Shown here in pieces: positions 38,547 to 51,695 of a DNA stretch of 64,000 nt. Positions within the stretch are counted from its first letter, which is position 1. Every line of letters starts with the position of its first letter. This DNA is from Coenobita brevimanus. Lineage: Eukaryota; Arthropoda; Malacostraca; Decapoda; Coenobitidae. A program made the position numbers and the translations under genes. The notes beneath the pieces were generated by a model. That model was not told the origin of the DNA, did no database searches, and was given only the letters and a program-made list of their open reading frames with translations. The stretch lies in assembly GCA_032717465.1 (NCBI GenBank), contig CM064715.1:39282659-39346658 (forward strand), given 5' to 3'.

Positions 38547-38894
38547 TCGATCTGTCAGACTATAATACTAATACTATTATCCCGCTTGACTAAGGGAACT
38601 ACGACGTTTTTTGTACTGTCTCCATACGATTTTATACAGCCTCGGCGGGAATTTTCGAACTGGAATGGTTAGTTGCGCCCTTCATTAATTCCCTTCTCTG
38701 TTGGGAGGACTCCACTAGGTTGAGTGAATCGTCTGGTGGCAGCAAGAATAAGTAGAGAGAAGTCATTATCATAGCGAATGGGTAGAGCTATGAACAACGT
38801 TATTTTATTTATTTACGTATATATTTATTTATTTGTTAACACATTAATTTATTTATTTGGTCTACACGGCTGCCACGGGGAAGAGAAAGGCATA

Positions 38895-38965
38895 TTAACC
38901 CTTTCACTGCCGTTGGGTATTTAATTCAGGTAAACATCAGAAGATTTTGTTGAACTGAGCAACAT
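38895..38965 (+). repeat. Dispersed bipartite motif, copy with both halves
   Basis: TTAACCCTTTCACTGCCG at 38895 is followed by AGGTAAACATCAGAAGATTT and GTTGAACTGAGCAAC. Another core copy follows at 39038-39090 (CGCTAACACCAGGCAGTTTT) and others precede it at 38613-38650 and, reversed, at 38706-38750. Confidence 0.6.
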
Positions 38966-39129
38966 TCTAGTGGTAAGAGGCCCCAAACACTGTCTCAAGT
39001 CACTTTATTCTGGTTTTGGTTCATGTAAGAATTTATTACGCTAACACCAGGCAGTTTTGTTCTCTCGAGAGAAAGCCAAGGAGCTCCAAGAGTTACAGAT
39101 ATAAAAATAATGTTTCGTTAATCACTTGG

Positions 39130-39580
39130 GGCCATTATTTTCATCACGGCACCTCTTCCTCACTCTTCTCTCACTCCCGAATCTCTCACTCACTTTTCCA
39201 ATCTCTCTTCACCTTTCTTGTCTCTCCTCACCTCTCTCACTTGCACACCTCTCCCTCGTACTACTCTTCTCCTTCCCTTTTCTCTTTTCACCTATCATTT
39301 CCACAACTCTCACTCACTTTATTTTCTTTCTCACACCTCTCCCTCACGGTGTTCTTTTCTCCTTCGCTTTTCTATTCCCACCTCTCACTTTACCATTTAT
39401 CCCTCGCTTTGCCCTCCTGTCCTCATCTCTCCTTTGCTTTTCTCTTTTGACTTCTCTCTCACTTTTCTTTCCTCTTCCCTTCTCCCTCACCTCTCTCTCC
39501 TTAACGCACCTCTTCCGTACTTATCCCGCACCTTTTCCTCCCCCCCTCACTTTCTCCCATTCCCTAAAACTTCATGAACC
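39130..39580. repeat. Pyrimidine-rich minisatellite (CTCTCACTTTTC)
   Basis: CACCTCTCCCTCAC and CTCTCACTCACTTTTC-type units on the plus strand. Frames are Leu/Ser/Phe shadows. Confidence 0.65.
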
Positions 39581-39594
39581 TCTTTAAATCCCTC

Positions 39595-40100
39595 CAGACA
39601 CCATGTAAGTACCATATAAGCACCCTATAAGCACCCTGTAATTATTTGTATCTTATAAGTACGAAATTATTACCCTTTAATTGCCTTGAAGTACCCGGCA
39701 AGTAGTCCTTTAGTACCTTATTAGTATTCTTTAAGTAATAAGTATCCTTTAAGTATCGCGTAACTACACCTAAATTATTGCATAAGTATCCCAAAAGTCA
39801 TGTGTACGTGCTCTTTAAAAATCGTGCAAATACCCTTCCAGAAATGTGTTAATAATCTACGAATAACATGTATACTCTCGAGTTCTAAGTAAGTGCATTT
39901 TAAGTACCTTTTTAGTAACGTGTGAGTATTCCGTAAGACCTCTTTTAGCACCACTTAATTCCCCAGTAGGCATCCTAAAATCCGTTTCATTCTCTTGTAA
40001 GTAGTCTGGATGTGTTGAAGAATTCTGTTGTTTTCTTTAAGTTCTCAGTAAGTGCCACCTACGTACTTAATACATATCATGCAAGTACAATCTAAGGTTT
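39595..40100. repeat. Degenerate ~12-bp minisatellite (TTTAAGTACCTT)
   Basis: Words such as TATAAGCACCC, TTTAAGTATCC, TTTAGTACCTT and TTTTAAGTACC recur through 500 bp with strong drift. Confidence 0.6.
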
Positions 40101-40409
40101 TTCTAACCTTTATGTAAAATTACCTGTCTAGTGGATCTGCCATATAAGAAACGGGCGTCTGGTAGCTCTCATGACTGGAATGTCACTTAGCCATATTGCA
40201 GAACTTCTGCCTATCAAAATTCTTTTATTCCCCGAACTGCATCTCTCTGGAACTCGCTTCCCCAGAGTTGTTTCCCCCCAAACTTCAACCTACAGCTGTT
40301 CAAGTCCAACTGTTACGCTGTTACAGATATTTTATGCATGGAGGATGACAGTAATCTGATGTATAGATCATTTTTTTTTAATTCATTTGCTTTTCCTTCC
40401 TCTCTTCTA

Positions 40410-40415
<6 letters not shown>

Positions 40416-40496
<81 letters not shown>

Positions 40497-40720
40497 CAGA
40501 CGCCTCAATCCCGCTTGGCGTGCCCACAAACAAATCGCCTCCACCTCGCCCTGTCCCCCGCCATTTCACTTCCCTGCTCCCAACACCCCCCCCCCTCTCT
40601 CACATACCTCTCCCCCCCATCCCTCCATCTCATCCACGGCCACCCCCTAACTCTACACCCCTCCACCTCACTCACATACACTCTCTTCGTCAGTCTTTCA
40701 CCCTCCATCCTCTCCACATG

Positions 40721-40788
<68 letters not shown>
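40416..40788 (-). mobile_element. RTE-like LINE 3' fragment between two (TA)n tracts
   Basis: The minus-strand frame at 40505-40717 reads MERMEGERLTKRVYVSEVEG to FVCGHAKRD, the C-terminal end also present at 46528. The fragment spans about 40492-40723. It is bounded by (TA)n at 40416-40491 on its 3' side, where sister copies have (TAGA)n, and by (TA)n at 40724-40788 on its 5' side. It has no stop but holds only the last ~70 residues. Confidence 0.8.
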
Positions 40789-40789
<1 letters not shown>

Positions 40790-41465
40790 AGCTTCAGAAA
40801 TCTAAACTCAGGCTTCATTCAGAATGATTGCAACCAAAATACCTCCAAACTCCTCTAACATTGTTCATCTTCACTACAGCCCACCAGTCCACGCAACTTT
40901 CCTCCATTTACAGTATAGTCAACAATAAAATTCTTGTTTCTTTTTCCTGCACAACTGTAAAAGGTTTATTGGTAACACTTACATTCCTATGTTATAATCT
41001 TCGATTTCGTTCTTCTTCTTCATCTTCTTCCTCTTCTTTATTTTATTTTCCTATCGCCCTTTTTCTGTTCAGTCTTTCTCTAAGTCGCACGGTAATAGTA
41101 ATCGTTTTCCATTTCATGGCGACTTTAAGCTCCTTCATTTAGATGGCGTCCATTATATTTCTTCTAACCTGGGGAGGACTCTAGCGGTAGTGAGGTTTAA
41201 TAAAGGCTTCATTTAATTCTGTAAGTTCGAAAGTTCTCTATTTGGCAGTCAGCGTAAAATATAAATGTTTTATCCTAGTGAACGATTTTATGTAAATTCC
41301 AATGATTTCATACTGACTAAGCTTTTGTCGGTGTAATAATGTCTAAATCTTGTGCTTTCGTGTCTATCATGTTTCTGTCTTAAGAAATCTCACTATTCTT
41401 TTGCTTTCTTGGATATTTAATACGTTTCCTAAAGGGATTTTTTTTTACATTCGCGCTCATGATGC

Positions 41466-41467
<2 letters not shown>

Positions 41468-41522
<55 letters not shown>
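41468..41522. repeat. (GT)n microsatellite
   Basis: Perfect GT run of about 27 units. Confidence 0.97.
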
Positions 41523-41527
<5 letters not shown>

Positions 41528-41529
41528 GC

Positions 41530-42290
41530 GAAAAATGTTCATCAGATTTCAGCCAAGCTTGGCGGAAAAAATTGAGGGACAGTCAATGAGGAAACCTCTT
41601 GCTTTTTGGAACAGTTGGTCAAGGTCACAGGACTAGATCGAACGTTTATCTAGTAAAACATCTTACATAGTTTGTATTCATTTTAGATCAACCTTAGAAG
41701 AAGGCATGAGGGTAAGACAAGAATAAAGTGATTCAGTTTTGAAAACAATCAAAGGTCAAGATCGCAGGGCAAGATCAAACTTAGACACTTGTGTCTGAGT
41801 GCTAATAGTAGTTCTTAAACAGATATAATCTAATTTTAACAGAACTTGATGGACGGGTTGAGTTTCAGGCAAAAAAAAAAAAAAAAAATTACCCGTAGAT
41901 CAGTAAGTGAAGTGTCAAGGCCATTGGGCAAGATCAACTTAAATCATTTTAATCTGATTTAGACAAAACCTGTTAGAACTGTCGAGGATAAGGCAAGTAT
42001 AGAAGGATTCTGTTTTCAGACCAGTCAAAAGTTAAGGTCACAGGAAATGGTCAACCTAAAAAATTTGATCTGATTTCTACCAAACGTGGTGGCCGGGTTG
42101 AGGATCTGGGAAGAGAGAAGGGATTCAGTTTTGAGAACAGTAAGTCAAAAGTAAAGATCACAGGGCAAGATTAAAGTTCCATCCATATGATTGTGAGTAT
42201 ACGAATACAACCAAAATGGTTCTCACCTGATTTGGATCAAACTCGGTGGATGAATCAAGGATTACGCCACAAGTTGCCCTTTTTCAGAAG
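41530..42290 (+). repeat. 120-160-bp tandem array (CTGATTT..CCAAACTTGG / AAGGTCACAGGGCAAGATC)
   Basis: Six diverged units are marked by TCAGATTTCAGCCAAGCTTG (41544), a weaker one at 41681, TTTTAACAGAACTTGATGG (41832), TCTGATTTAGACAAAACCTG (41951), TCTGATTTCTACCAAACGTG (42069) and CCTGATTTGGATCAAACTCG (42228). Each is followed by GGATTCAGTTTTGA and GGTCACAGGGCAAGATCAA blocks. Spacing is 137, 151, 119, 118 and 159 bp. Confidence 0.75.
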
Positions 42291-42293
42291 TCT

Positions 42294-42355
42294 TTTCTTC
42301 TTCTTCTTCTTCCTCCTCCTCCTCCTCCTCCTCCTCCTCTTCTTCTTCTTCTTCT

Positions 42356-42390
<35 letters not shown>

Positions 42391-42705
42391 TTCTTCTTCT
42401 ACTTCTTCTTCTTCTTCTTCTTCTTCATCATCATCATCATCATCATCTTTCACCTCTTACACCTCGTTCTTCGTGTTCTTTTTCTCCAGTTTACTCTCCT
42501 CATCACAACACTTATATTTCCATATATATCACGTTTCCTTTCGTACTTGTAACTGCGTCTCTATATTCCCCACCCCTCCTTTTTTCCTCTCTATAGCATC
42601 TAATATATTTTTTTCCTACCTCCCATTTTCCTTACCCCTCCCATCATCTCTCTCTTCTTTTCCTTCTTCTCCTCCTCTCTCTTGATTTCACTTCCTCCTC
42701 CTCTA

Positions 42706-42754
<49 letters not shown>

Positions 42755-43235
42755 AGTCTTTCTTCTTATTATTTCCGTCAAAACGCCTCCTTTCTTTTTT
42801 TTTTCTCAGTTACTCCTACCCTGCTTTCACTCCTTCTTCTCTTTTCCTCTCCATCACTTTTCCCCCTCTTGGCCTTCTTTCCTCCCCTTCTCTTTCCCCT
42901 ACTCTCTTTCCCCTCCCTTCCCTCTCTGTCCATCGCAATTCCCCTTCATTGTCTTCCCTCCATTTCCCTCCTCTCTCATTTCTCTCCCTCCCCTTCTCTG
43001 TCGCTCGCCATCGCCGCTTCCCTTTACTTTTCCTTCCCCCTTCTCTCTCCTTCTCCCCTCCCCTCTTTCTCCCCCTCACCATTTCTCTCGCTCAGTCACT
43101 TCACCTTCTCTCTCTCTCTCTCTCTCTCCTTTCCGTCACTTTTCTCCTCCTTCTTCGTCTTCTCTAACTCCCCTTCTGGCTTCCTCTCCCCCTCTTTCTT
43201 CTCCTTCCCCTATTCTCTCTCGCTTCACCAATCTA
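42294..43235. repeat. (TTC)n/(CTC)n/(ATC)n, then pyrimidine tract with (CT)n
   Basis: Trinucleotide runs occupy 42294-42450, a CTCCTCC-type tract follows, CT runs lie at 42710-42752 and 43110-43128, and CTTCTCC filler reaches about 43230. Confidence 0.9.
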
Positions 43236-43559
43236 TGGTTCATTTATGTAACTCTTACTGGCTCAACATCTTACCCCGTCAGCAAAAAAGAAAAGAAAGA
43301 AAAAAGTTAACATCATTCTCATTAGTGCGATTGCATGAACATTGACTCAGCATAGACGATTCGCTGTTAATAAGTGGTGACATGTGAGGGTGTGATTAAT
43401 TTGAAGGTATTGGTGTTCATGGCAGGATACATAAAAAATGGCTCTGCGATAACATTTTTGCATTTAACTGCTATGACTCCATGATTTACTGATAGGTGGT
43501 AGGTGGTGACAACCATCATCCACTCACTTGTATTGCTGCCTACTTTTTCCTTCACCGTT

Positions 43560-43563
<4 letters not shown>

Positions 43564-43619
<56 letters not shown>
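43564..43619. repeat. (GT)n microsatellite
   Basis: Perfect GT run of about 28 units. Confidence 0.97.
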
Positions 43620-43620
<1 letters not shown>

Positions 43621-43676
43621 CCTTCTCTCTCCGTATTTCCCACATCCGTCCTCTCACTTTTTATTTCTCTTCTTTC

Positions 43677-43960
43677 CACTTCAGGTGGATCTACAGTAAG
43701 TAACAGGCCCTGTGGTTTCCTTTAACCCTGGAAACTACTTACAATGGTTGAGACCCTGTAAGCAAGTAACGGGGTGTTGTGGGGCTTACTTTGGTGCCCC
43801 TGTTAACTAGGTGTAGAGATGCAAATGTGGTTTTCATCCGGAAACCAAACCGGCACATACTACACTCTGCCACAGAGAAGAACTATCTGCCACAAGAGAA
43901 CATCGGTTCACTGCACGGGCGGCCCTGCAGGGGCAGTTGCTTGTCTGAGGTTGATGGGTG
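43677..43960 (+). repeat. Dispersed repeat family A, copy 3
   Basis: CACTTCAGGTGGATCTACAG and CCTGTGGTTTCCTTTAA align with 6983-7030. The similarity then fades, with GGTGCCCCTGTTAACTAGG recalling GTGCCCCTCCCTG at 22164. Confidence 0.5.
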
Positions 43961-44426
43961 TTCTCAGCCAGATAAACCAGGGTTACTCAGTAACAACAGT
44001 AACTATTAATTATATGTCGCCGACTACCTGACGATTTTACTAAATTTTGGAGAGAACTTTTTAAAATGGAAATGTTAAGTATAACATTCATTTATTCTTT
44101 CACTGAACGAGGTTTGCTCTAAGTTTAATAATACCGTATGGAGGGAAGATCAAGATGATTAAAAGAAATAATACATCATCGTACTTAGGGGGATAAATTT
44201 ACTACAGCGGATGGTTACCGAACAGTGACAAATATCATTTTATCTAATGCCATTTCTTGCAGAGTGCATTGTCAGGCAATAAACTGCTAGATATGGTGAA
44301 AACAAGCCATTTTACGGACTTCTGGATGGAAAGAATATCTGTGGACACGTAGAGGTGTTAAAGGAGAATAAGAAGAATAGAAAGCCTATGTTAACTACTT
44401 GATTATGGTGGTGTCATTTTCATTTC

Positions 44427-44476
44427 ATTCTTGCTACCGCTAGACGATTTTCTTCAGCCTTAGGGGAAATAATCAG
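44427..44476 (+). repeat. Dispersed motif core, copy
   Basis: TTCTTGCTACCGCTAGACGA followed by TTTTCTTCAGCCTTAGGGG. Confidence 0.55.
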
Positions 44477-45095
44477 TTCTGAAGCGAGTACTTACACGTA
44501 TCCGGTGTTAGGAGGTTAAAGGCATACTTTGGCTAAAGTGTGTGATGACTCCCACCACACAACCATTTTTAAAGGCTTTGGGGGGTCATATTCTCGTTGG
44601 CTTAGGAGTCTCCCTAGCACTTCTCTCTTGTCAGCATATTTAATCATACGGCACCCATTAATCTCTTGTATGATGTTTATGCAAATCATGTCAGTATTAA
44701 AAACATAAACAGTGAACAAGAGGATATAAAAGCGGAACAGGAAAGATGACTGGCAAGAATACGGGTAAAGAACGGTCCTCGGGCCAGTGTCCTCTGTAGC
44801 ATGTTTCCCTTACCTGTTTAGAGCTATAGATGGCTGGTCAGTCTCTGTCGCCTGTGTTATTAATGCAGACTAATTCGGTGGTAAAACAATATAAGCAGTA
44901 AAAATGGGAATAATGAATTCTTAAAATAAGATATAACTAAGGTATGGTGCAAGAAACTCTCCTAAGCTGACGAGAATACGGGTCTCCCTCCCCCCCCCCT
45001 CCAACTCAAACCACAGCCTCAGATGAAAGTACAATGATGATGATGATAATTCATGCTTTTTAAGAGAAATTTGCCAGTGCACATTTTTCTGACCC

Positions 45096-45096
<1 letters not shown>

Positions 45097-45164
<68 letters not shown>

Positions 45165-45424
45165 TAACAACCTTCCTATTTGCGATGACTATGCCTGAAA
45201 TAAAGGTAAGTTCTAAGAATTTATAAAACTGTATATTTTTCATTGAAGTCTATGATTCTTCCTCCCCCCCATCCTCTCTCTCTCTCTCTCTCTCTCTCTT
45301 TCAGTCGTCGTCAGGAGGGCAGGTAGGGCCGGGTACTAATTGCTCCTTTTATTGCTCTAGAAAAACTGAACTGCTTCCCTTGTTTTGTCTCTCTCTGCAT
45401 TCCTTCGTGTGTATCGTATGTGCT

Positions 45425-45492
<68 letters not shown>
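45097..45492. repeat. (GT)n, (CT)n, (GT)n microsatellites
   Basis: GT 45097-45163, CT about 45276-45300, GT 45427-45492, with unique spacers. Confidence 0.95.
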
Positions 45493-45495
<3 letters not shown>

Positions 45496-45599
45496 CACGT
45501 GAGTGTACGTATGTGACGAAGTAAATATGATCAACCTTACTGGGACAGAAAATAATCATCCATATAATAAAATAGGTCAATTCACCCATATTGTGATAA

Positions 45600-45940
45600 A
45601 ACTATGTATCTTACCATATAGTCAGAAATGAGTATGACTTCCTGTGTGCTGAGAAACGATTTTAAGCACTTACAAAATTATTAATATGTAGATTCGCTCA
45701 TATACTGAAAGTCATACCTAATGGCCCGCATACTGCTTAATAGGTAAATATTTTCATATGCTGAGAAACAAATATAATCTCCCATATGCAAGGAAACAGT
45801 CATAACCTTACGTATACTAAGAAACTAATTAACCGCAAGTATACTAAGAAACTAATTAACCGCAAGTATACTGGGAAATAAATATGTCGTCACGTATACT
45901 GAGAAACTAATATATCCCTCCAAATACAGAAAGTCTTCAG
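45600..45940. repeat. ~28-bp minisatellite (GTATACTGAGAAACTAATTA)
   Basis: The best units are AAGTATACTAAGAAACTAAT repeated at 45835-45885. Diverged units (CATATGCTGAGAAACAAATA, CGTATACTGAGAAACTAATA) extend over the stretch. Confidence 0.75.
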
Positions 45941-46498
45941 ATTAAGCTGTCTTTTTTTTTTATACCTTTGCTTGTTGGTAAGTCCTGAGCAAACAGTGAA
46001 TTAGTGTCTGTTGTGTTTAAATTCTTCTTGTTAATCTGCCAGTTCCCCCAATTTTTAGTACCTGTTGTGTGGAAAAAGTGATATTTGAAGTGAAATCGCT
46101 GATACGTAATTAGGACTGCCAACACTGATAAACAAATACAGTTTTCTCATGCGCACCAACATAGAAAGACATCCTAACTGTTACCAGTACACCTTCCCCT
46201 AAGAGATTAATTAAAGTCAGCGGATGCTGTGGGTGACCACAGCAGATGTCATGATACGTAGAGTCAGGGAAAAATAGTTTGCTTAGTAATTTTTTACCTC
46301 GTTCTGCTTCATGATATCCACTACTGGCCAATATTCCTTGGCTGAAGGAGGCTTGGTATGTTTGTCGACCCATAGAACAGTTCTCGCTCTTTGATAGGAT
46401 GTGCCAATGAGGATAGTGACGAACTTGCCCTGATTGTGCAGAAGAACCAATGAAATAGCACACTGACTTTTGTCCCTGATTTTACACATTAGCTAATT

Positions 46499-47090
46499 TC
46501 TATCTATTCTATCTATTGCCAGACGCTTCAATCCCGTTTGGGGTGGCCACAAACAAATCGCCTCCACGTCGCCCTGTCCCCCGCCATTTCACTGCCCTGC
46601 TCCCAACTCACACCCACCTCTCTCATATACCTCTCCACCCCATCCCTCCATCTCATCCTCGGCCTCCCCCTCCCTCTTCCCCCCTCCACCTCACTCACAT
46701 ACATTCTCTTCGTCAGTCTTTCACCCTCCATCCTCTCCACATGGCCAAACCACCTCAGTGTGTTCCTCATAATGCTTCCTATCACATCCACATCCACACC
46801 ACAACGCTCCTTTATATCCTCATTCGTCAGCCTGTCTCTCCATGTGACTCCACAGGCTCCTCTTAAATAACTCATTTCCACTGCTCTCACTCTTGACTTG
46901 TGTCCTTCCAACAACGTCCAAGCTTCACTTCCATACGTTAGAGTTGGTATCACAATACTGTCATGTAGTAACTTTTTCACTTCCATGCTCACTTCCCTGT
47001 TTCTTATCACTGCTTTCAAGGAACCAGCAACCTTTCTTCTCTGCTGTACCCTTTCAAGCACTTCTCCCTCCAAACTTCCTAATGTACATT
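46499..47090 (-). mobile_element. RTE-like LINE 3' end with intact 181-aa C-terminal frame
   Basis: The minus-strand frame at 46528-47073 is uninterrupted and contains LTYGSEAWTL, CGVTWRDRLTNEDI, LRWFGHVERM and RGRGRPRMRWRDGV, the post-RT C-terminal region of RTE-like ORF2. The frame is open upstream of the first Met (GSLEGEVLERV), so the Met is internal and the element is 5'-truncated near 47090. The tail on the minus strand is (TAGA)n at 46499-46515. Absence of stops suggests a fairly recent insertion. Confidence 0.88.
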
Positions 47091-47648
47091 TCTTTTTTTC
47101 TTTTTTTTTTTTTTTGGGGGGGGAGGTGAGCTATGAGAAACATATGTCAGTGACAAGTGGTTTTATCAGGAATAGTCTTACTATGTTTTGCCGTGAATTT
47201 CACTTCAACATTCACTGTAGTGTTGTTGGAAAATGTTTGGTAACTATTAGTGAAGATGAACGTATAAGGAAACAACCTTGTACACAACTTAAGCCCAAGA
47301 GAGTTTATGAATATGGTACCTGGAACTTATACCTGACGGTCACCTAACACAAAGAAGGTCAAGAATTGTGCAAAAATTATAGCGAGTACGTGTGGTCACA
47401 TAGAGAGTCCGGGATGCTTCTAAAATATCACTGCAGTTCCCAGTACAAATGTGACCGTAATTTGGAGGAACTAGCAAAGCTGCTTTGTAGGCAACAATGG
47501 GATTTGAAAAGGCGATTTCCGTAATTTATTGCAAACATGAATCCTCTCTTTGTTGTTTCTTCCGTCATAGTTTACTTCAGTTTTTCCCAGATGATTTCAT
47601 TCAACAAAGAGTGTGTCTTAGGAACTTGAGAATTAACACTGAAATCAT

Positions 47649-47739
47649 TAACCCTCTCGTGGACAGGACGACCTTAGTTTTCTATTCCAGCTAGGGCCAG
47701 AGGAAACTAAGAGTAAGCCATAGGAGCCTGAGTGCTGAC
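47649..47739 (+). repeat. Dispersed bipartite motif, copy with both halves
   Basis: TTAACCCTCTCGTGG, then TTCCAGCTAGGGCCAGAGG with the GATTTTATTCAGC part lost, then GTAAGCCATAGGAGCCTGAG, matching the right end of the copy at 55091. Confidence 0.5.
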
Positions 47740-47829
47740 CTATTCATTACGGTGATGTCTTCATTTAATCACATTGCCATCATATCATCCCATTCAAGTG
47801 TAACTCAGAAGGGGCTGAATAAGGCTGGC

Positions 47830-47930
<101 letters not shown>

Positions 47931-48388
47931 CTCTCTATTTCGAAAAGTCTCTCCTAATCAGAACATAATCGCCTTTATATAACAAATCGAAACCCCCAAA
48001 TGTCATTGGTATTAGGGGATAACCACCTTACTTCGGTTCTGTATTTAAAGATGAATTACTGATACCAAACGATTATTCAGCCTTCGAGACTTCGGACGGA
48101 AGGGGTTAGATACAGCCTTGGTCTATCTTAACTTCGACAAAATCATCTTGTTGTAGGGAGAGAGAGAAAATGCATTATTGGATTCAAGGGGGCATATAAC
48201 AAAAAAGAAATCCCAATAAGGCGACGTGTAACGATGAATGACTATACTGGGCAAGGAATATGTCTGTGCATACATGAGTGTCCGCCATACATATCACCAG
48301 CACCGTCATTGGGTCGACCCGTGTCCGCATGTCCACCTCAACCCAATGTGTATTTATGAGTCATTACCACTGCCTGCGTGTACTAGAA

Positions 48389-48633
<245 letters not shown>

Positions 48634-48949
48634 CGTCATCTGCTACCTTAGAGGTCGTAAATCCTCTTTCCCAAATTCAACAAAAACGCCCACATAAAGA
48701 CCAGGAATTTCTCATCTCCATTGTCTAAAAATTTTCTATTCCACTCAAGTAAGCTGAGATGGAAAGGGGCGAAGCATATAATTGCCTTGTATTAAAAAGC
48801 TTAAGCTGTTTTTTCGCTTCCAGTTTTTTTATTGACCGAAAATCCGCCTTAAGGTTTGTGAGCTAGAACGACGCCACAGAAAACGAGAATATGTAAACAC
48901 GGGAGGGGTAACTGCTGCCCTCTTTAGCCCCCTCGACTGTCGCCTAAAG

Positions 48950-49305
48950 GGAATGAGTGAACAAAGAGGATACCAGGGAAGGAAGGAAGAAAGGAAAGAA
49001 GTTTGGATGTAAGAAAGGAAGCTAGGAAAAGGGAAGGGAAGTGAGAAAAAGAGAATTAAAATAAGAGGTGGGAATGGGAGAAATGTGAAGAGAGACGAGG
49101 AGAGACGAGAAAAAAGGAGGAAAAATAGGAACAGAGAATGCTGAAAGGGTGGAAAGTGAAAAAAAAGAAAAGGGCGCAGGAGTGGAAATGAAACAATATG
49201 AAGAGAATAAAGTAACGACAAGGGTAAGAAAAGGAAATGAGGGAAAGATGATAGCATAGCATATACGTAGAGAGTTAAATGGACAAAGAATAGGCGAAGA
49301 CCGGT

Positions 49306-49341
<36 letters not shown>

Positions 49342-51660
49342 AAGAGGAGACATAATAAAAATGGCATTTATTAACAATATAAAGAAAAAAGCTAGGATGG
49401 AATGCAAAAATGTAGGCGGTGTGAAAAATAGAACAGAAAAGAAAGAAATAAAAACAAGCGCCATGGAAACGTAAGGGAGGAAATACAAGGAGAAAACTGC
49501 ACTGAGGAAGAACAATGGGCAAGGAGGGTGAAAAAATTAGGGTAAGGTCCAATAGGGTAAGCCAGTTTATAATGACTGGAATGGTTGAATGTGGATGGAT
49601 GCGAGAGAATGAAATAAAAAAGCAAAGATAACTTATAGAGGGATAGGTATACAGATAGATGAAGCAGAAGACACATATCACAATAAGGGTAATTTCTAAA
49701 AGGGAATATAACTAGGACAAGAAGAAAAGATGGTGCAATTCATAATGACTGGAAGGGGAGAATGTGGAGGATCTGAGAAGAAGAGAGAATCTAGACAGAG
49801 GATCAGAGAAGAAGGAATTGAAAAACAGTTATATTAAGAACGGTAGACAGGGGGAGGGATAATGAGAAGATGGGAGAGGGAGAGAAGATGCGGTAATTTT
49901 TAGTGGTTGGAAGGGCAGAATGTGGAGGATATAAGGAGGAAGGAAAGAATATAGACAGATGAAGAGATACAGAGGAACAGACGATAAATGCAATGAAAGA
50001 TGGTGATCAAAGGACGAGATAAAATGAGAACTAGGTCTAAAGAGGAAATGATAGTTTATAGTGACTGGAAGGGTAGAATGTGGAGGATATAGGAAGATGG
50101 AAAGAATAATGAGAGGAATAGAAACAAAATAAAACTGAACGAAGTAGACACAGGGAGGGAAGAAATGAGAACAAGATCCAGAAAGGGAGCGGTAATTTAT
50201 AGTGATTGGAAGGGTAGAATGTGGAGGATGCGAGAGGGGCACTAAGTCTGTGGGTTTTATGAGAGGAGGGGAGGCGGGTGACGTTATGGGGGGCAGGGGG
50301 GAGTGAAAGGGAGGGGATGGGGCAGGAATGGACTGAGGGAAGAGGAGAGAGGAATAGAAGGGGGATATATGTGAGAAAAGAGAAGAGAGAAAGGATGAGA
50401 GAAGAAATAAGTGGGATAACAAATGCAAAAATGAAGGGGAGTAGGGGAGAAGAAAGAGATGAGATCGGGAGAAAAGAGGAGGGAAGGACTAGAGGTAGAA
50501 GAGAAGGAAAGAGAGAGATGGGGAACGAATAGTCGAAAGGAACAAGAGAAGAAGGGGAAATCTGAGTGGAGAAAGGTGAGGGAAGAGGAAAGTGTTAGAA
50601 AACGTGAAGGAGAGGAAGAAAGAGATGGAAGAAGAGAAGAGGGAAGGAAGATGAAAAGACTGGGAGAAAACAGTGGGAAATGGAGAGAAGAGGGAAGACG
50701 TAATATATGTAAAATAGTATAGAAAAATGGGTGGGAGAAAGGGAGCGAAGAGAAGGGAAGAGAAGATGAATGGCTGAGAAAAGGGAAGAGCGAGGAAACG
50801 ATGAAGGGGATAAGAAAAAAAGGTGAAGAGCGAATGAAAGATTGGAAGAGAGGAGAAGAAAAAGCAAGGAAGAAGAGGGGAAAAAAAAAGGAAACATACG
50901 ACTGAATGAATGGAAAAAGGGGAGGAGAAAGGAAGGAAGGGAGAGTGGGAAGGAGGAGATGAGGAAACAATGGAAGGGGATGGAGGGAAGAAATAAGGGA
51001 CAAGAGAAGAGGAAGGGATAAGAAATTACGAGAATGAAAGGAAAAGGAAGCCGAGGTAGAAAGAATGAGGGAAAAGAAGAGAAAAAAGATCTGTGAGAAA
51101 AGGAAGAAGAAAAATAAGACGAAGTAAAATGGCACGGGGGACAAATGAGGGAAGAAAGATGGGAAGTGGGAGAAGGGAGAAAAAGGAAAGGAAGGGGAAG
51201 AAGGGGAAGAAGAAGGACGGGAGGAATGAAGAAGGGTTGGTAGGAGGGAGGAAGGGAGTAAGAGAAGACTAGAGAGAGAAGATGGAACTGACCTGTGTGC
51301 GAAAGGAAAGGGACGGAAGAAGAAAGGAGAGGAGCAGAGCGAAGAAAGGGAGGGGACTGAGCAAAAATCATGAATGAAAAGATTTAAAAAATAAGGAAGA
51401 TGTGACTCAAGAAATTTGGAATATACACGAAGGAAAAGAGCAAAGGACATGTAAGAAGGATGGGAAGAAAAAGAAGAGGGAAAGAAAAGGAAAGAAGAGA
51501 AGATCGAAAAGTGGACAGGAAGATAAAAAGGAGGGGGGATAAACGTTAAGAGAGGAAGAGGAGCGAAGAAGAAAAACGATAAAAAATCATGAGAGGTAGA
51601 TAGAGAGAGAAGCAGAAAGAAGGGATATGAAGGAAGAGAGAGAGAGAGAAAGCGAGAGAA

Positions 51661-51695
<35 letters not shown>

